From positions 5,084,001 through 5,148,000 of the forward strand of contig NZ_AP022588.1 of assembly GCF_010731735.1 (NCBI RefSeq): a stretch of DNA of 64,000 bases, given 5' to 3'. Below, piece after piece: positions 61,480-64,000 of this stretch. Origin of the DNA: Mycolicibacterium sediminis (GTDB lineage: Bacteria > Actinomycetota > Actinomycetes > Mycobacteriales > Mycobacteriaceae). The notes under the pieces are model-generated. The model saw nothing but the letters and a program-made list of their open reading frames with translations. It made no database searches and was not told the DNA's origin. Position 1 is the stretch's first letter, and the number at the start of each line of letters is the position of its first letter. Both the position numbers and the translations under genes were made by a program.

Positions 61480-63171
61480 TCAGAACCGGCTCTCCAGCCT
61501 CGCTGACACGCCTGCCTCCTGCAGGTCCAATCGCTCGAGCATGGCGCGTGCGGCCTCGTCCTCGATGCGGCCTTCGTCGCGCTCGACGATCAGCGCCTCG
61601 CGTTGTGCGCGCAGGACGTCGCGGTAGAGCCGGGAGAACACCTCCGCCCGCTTGGTGGGCGCCTCGGGATCGGGCATCTCGTCGGCGTCCTGGGATTGCC
61701 GGGCGATCGCGGCGCGGATGTCGGCGAGCACCCCCGGGTCCATGCCCCTCGGAGGGTTGGCGCCGAACTCGGTGAGCACCTCGTCGGCCGCGTCGTGCAC
61801 CACGCGTTCGGCCTTGAGTTCCTCCTCCCGGTCGGCGGCGTGGTCGTCGGAGAACCGCGACAGGCGGAGCTTGCGGATGAGCAGCGGGAGCGTCCAGCCC
61901 TGGATCAGCAGGGTGCCGACGCTGACGACGAAGGCCATCGCTTGGATGGTGGCCCGCTCGGGGAACGGCTCACCGGTCACGGTGGTCGCGGGGATCGCGG
62001 CGGCCGCGGCGAGCGTCACGACCCCGCGCATGCCGGTCCACGACACCACCACGTTCTCCTGCCAGGACAGCGACCGCCGGTCGACCCGCGCGCGCCATCT
62101 GCCGGGGACGCGTTCGCGGCGACGGGTGGCCGCCGATCTGCGGCCGTCGCCGTCGGGCACCGGCACGCTCAGCCGCTGCTCGACGTGCCGGAACAGCTTG
62201 TTGCGGCCGAAGATGGCGAACACCGACAGTGGGCGAATGACCAGCACGATCAGCAGCACGATCGCCGACGCGACGGCCACCTCGCCGAGTGAGTCGTTGG
62301 CCTCTCGCAGGTCCTCGAGGACGAACCGCAGGTGCAGACCGATGTAGGCGAACACGAATGCCTCGAGCAGGACGTCGACCGAGTTCCAGACGTAGCGTTC
62401 CTGCAACCGGGTCTGATAGCCCGCGCCCAGGGTGCCGTTGCCGACGACGAAGCCGGCGACCACGACGGCCAGCACGCCGGAGGCGTGGAGTTCCTCCGCG
62501 GCGATGAACGCCCCGAAGGGCACCACCAGCCCCTGCACCGTCTCGAGGCCCGGGTTCGCGAGGCGCCGTCTGATCCACAGCGTGACGTACCCGAGCACCG
62601 CACCGACGATGGGGCCGACGACGGCGCTGTACCCGAACAGCAGGAACGGGTTCTCGATGAACGTGTGGCCGCCGGCCACCTGTGCCACCGCGATCGAGAA
62701 CAAGGTGAGCGCGGCCGCGTCGTTGATCAGACTCTCACCGGTGAGGATCGCCATGACCCGCTTGGGCAGCCCGAGCTTGCGGCCCACCGCCACGGCCGTC
62801 ACGGCGTCCGGCGGGGCCACGATCGCGCCGAGCACCAGGGCGGTCGCGAAGGACAGCGGCACGACCACCAACCACGACGACACGGCTGCCACCACGAAGG
62901 CGCTGATGACGACGAGACCGACGCCGAGCCCGAGGATCGGCCGGATGTTGCGCAGGAACGTCGGGAACGAGAAGTTCAGCGCCGCCGAGTACAGCAGCGG
63001 CGGGAGCACGACCGTCAGCAGGATGTGCGAGTCGAGTTCGGGTGCTTCGAAGCCCGGCAGGAACGACACCGCGATGCCGATCACCACGATGATCAGTGCG
63101 GGTTCCAGCCCGCGCCGGTGGGCGATGGCAGTGACCGCTATGGCGCCGACGACGACCAGGATGAGTTCCAC
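61480..63171 (-). CDS. CPA1-family Na+/H+ antiporter (NhaP/YjcE type)
   Basis: A 563-residue membrane protein from GTG 63171 with about twelve hydrophobic helices (residues 1-420). It shows VLPPLLYSAALNFSFPTFLRN, the cation-path region VLGAIVAPPDAVTAVAVGRKLGLPKRVMAILTGESLINDAAALTLFSI with the paired Asp/Asn-type motif, and TGMRGVVTLAAAAAIP. The C-terminal 120 residues are a hydrophilic helical tail, rich in Glu and Arg. It exchanges Na+ or K+ for H+ and serves pH and salt homeostasis. It lies divergent from the low-GC ATPase gene with a 215-bp gap. Confidence 0.92.
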   Translation of the reverse strand: MELILVVVGAIAVTAIAHRRGLEPALIIVVIGIAVSFLPGFEAPELDSHILLTVVLPPLLYSAALNFSFPTFLRNIRPILGLGVGLVVISAFVVAAVSSWLVVVPLSFATALVLGAIVAPPDAVTAVAVGRKLGLPKRVMAILTGESLINDAAALTLFSIAVAQVAGGHTFIENPFLLFGYSAVVGPIVGAVLGYVTLWIRRRLANPGLETVQGLVVPFGAFIAAEELHASGVLAVVVAGFVVGNGTLGAGYQTRLQERYVWNSVDVLLEAFVFAYIGLHLRFVLEDLREANDSLGEVAVASAIVLLIVLVIRPLSVFAIFGRNKLFRHVEQRLSVPVPDGDGRRSAATRRRERVPGRWRARVDRRSLSWQENVVVSWTGMRGVVTLAAAAAIPATTVTGEPFPERATIQAMAFVVSVGTLLIQGWTLPLLIRKLRLSRFSDDHAADREEELKAERVVHDAADEVLTEFGANPPRGMDPGVLADIRAAIARQSQDADEMPDPEAPTKRAEVFSRLYRDVLRAQREALIVERDEGRIEDEAARAMLERLDLQEAGVSARLESRF

Positions 63172-63386
63172 GGACCGATTCTCTCGTCAATCCGGCCGCA
63201 CCGCTCGTGTCGGGCGGAGAATTAGTTTTTGATGTCCGTACCTCTCGACAACAAGCTGGACGGTGAAGGGACCACAAGGACTCGCACCACGACACGCCCG
63301 AGCGGTCCGGGACTGGGTCCGACCGGGCGAATAACCTGAGTCAAAGCACGGCAAGGTGCGCGAGACTCTAAGAATGGAAGCTGTAG

Positions 63387-64000
63387 TTGATTTCACGTGT
63401 TGAGATGCGTAATTATAAGGGATTTGAACAGTTTTCCCTGAAACTTGCGTCGAAGACGTCAATTCTGGTAGGTCCCAACAATGCCGGCAAGAGCACTGCC
63501 ATCGGTGCGCTACGGCTAGCCGCTCAACTAATCAACTATGCGAAACTCCGGAAAACAGAGTTTGTAGCTGAAGATAAAATTCGCCGCCGCAGTATTCACG
63601 CTTACAGGCTTTCTTCGGCAGCCCCCGGATTTATCGATGAAAACGTTGCCTACGAGTTTCGCGACGTCGAGGCGCGAATAGAGATACATTTCAAGAACAA
63701 ATCCGCTATATATGTCTCCTGGCCACTGGAAGACGGTGCGTATTTCTACCTCGAGCACATTCCAGGCGCCCAGCCTCCTAACATCAAAGTCGTCCGCAGG
63801 GACTATCCGTCCGTTGGCGTGATTCAGACGCTTACTCCCGTGGAGCACCGAGAGCAGATCCTGTCCACGGAGTACGTGCGGAAGCGGCAAGGATCAAGAC
63901 TTGCCAGTCGTCATTTCCGGAACCAACTTTATGCCGTTCAGGAAAATGACCCCACGGCGTATATGGAATTTCAGAGATTTGCGCTTACTCACACACCAGA
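63387..64000 (+). CDS. SMC/OLD-like AAA ATPase, 3' end beyond window, atypical base composition
   Basis: The frame is open from TTG 63387 to the end of the window (204 codons). TTG is preceded by GGAAG 6 bp upstream; ATG 63405 is an alternative. The start ISRVEMRNYKGFEQFSLKL followed by TSILVGPNNAGKSTAIGALRL is the strand plus Walker A motif (GPNNAGKST) of RecF/SMC/OLD-type ATPases. The Walker B, signature and any nuclease part lie beyond the edge. The base composition is much lower in GC than the rest of the window, with codons such as AAT, TAT and AAA frequent, pointing to horizontal transfer. OLD-family proteins with a TOPRIM nuclease act in phage defence; that link is only suggested. Confidence 0.8.
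   Translation, partial: MISRVEMRNYKGFEQFSLKLASKTSILVGPNNAGKSTAIGALRLAAQLINYAKLRKTEFVAEDKIRRRSIHAYRLSSAAPGFIDENVAYEFRDVEARIEIHFKNKSAIYVSWPLEDGAYFYLEHIPGAQPPNIKVVRRDYPSVGVIQTLTPVEHREQILSTEYVRKRQGSRLASRHFRNQLYAVQENDPTAYMEFQRFALTHTP

Overview
The window is high-GC chromosomal DNA of a mycobacterium, most likely a fast-growing Mycolicibacterium-type species. The evidence is the gene content and order: rpfE, mobA, korB and korA, then clpX, clpP2, clpP1 and tig followed by tRNA-Pro and tRNA-Gly. This matches the backbone I know from M. tuberculosis (Rv2450c to Rv2462c). A 13E12-type HNH protein, a cutinase, an FdhF/FdhD pair and mycobacterial glycine-rich secreted proteins agree with this. There is no sign of a plasmid, and no transposase, prophage gene or CRISPR array is visible.

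Layout. 1-4 kb: the 3' part of a DUF222/HNH protein, then an HxlR regulator with a hotdog thioesterase and an FAD monooxygenase, preceded by a palindromic operator. 4-5.1 kb: two resuscitation-promoting factors (cell-wall lytic enzymes); the second (RpfE) has a long hairpin-rich leader. 5.3-6.1 kb: a gene-free, less GC-rich stretch. 6.1-9.7 kb: mobA-korB-korA with overlapping genes. 10-39.5 kb: a large carbohydrate/cyclitol catabolic region lying between korA and the downstream clpX, where M. tuberculosis has almost nothing. It holds three LacI regulators, one GntR regulator, two PfkB kinases, four Gfo/Idh/MocA dehydrogenases, six AP-endonuclease-2-like TIM-barrel isomerase/dehydratases, an MFS sugar porter and one complete sugar ABC transporter.

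The core of that region is the myo-inositol pathway. Transport is by the ABC system at 27.1-30.0 kb and perhaps the MFS porter at 19.5 kb. Catabolism is by iolG, iolE, iolD, iolB, iolC and an IolJ-like barrel protein, in one forward operon at 31.0-38.6 kb next to a GntR (IolR-like) regulator. Both the transporter promoter and the iolC promoter carry the same 12-bp palindrome exactly 4 bp upstream of a TTGAC(A/T) -35 box, so they are probably one regulon. The methylmalonate-semialdehyde dehydrogenase (IolA) is absent here. A second unit at 12.1-17.0 kb joins a PhyH-type dioxygenase to two dehydrogenases and two TIM barrels. It looks like an uncharacterised peripheral route, possibly for a modified inositol or sugar.

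39.6-48 kb: type III glutamine synthetase, a beta-propeller lipoprotein, fdhF-fdhD and a FUSC-like membrane protein. 48-52.5 kb: the ClpXP and trigger factor proteostasis block and two tRNAs. 52.7-59.7 kb: two repeat-rich secreted proteins, one MPTR-like and one PGRS-like, but with ordinary signal peptides instead of PPE or PE domains; between them lie an aldehyde dehydrogenase and an MFS transporter. 59.8-63.2 kb: cutinase, a small membrane protein and a CPA1 Na+/H+ antiporter. From about 63.39 kb to the end the base composition drops sharply and an SMC/OLD-like ATPase gene begins, probably the edge of an acquired, possibly defence-related, island.

Four intergenic palindromes scattered through the window form what looks like one repeat family. 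Two copies, in inverted orientation, bracket a single gene at 38.6-39.6 kb.
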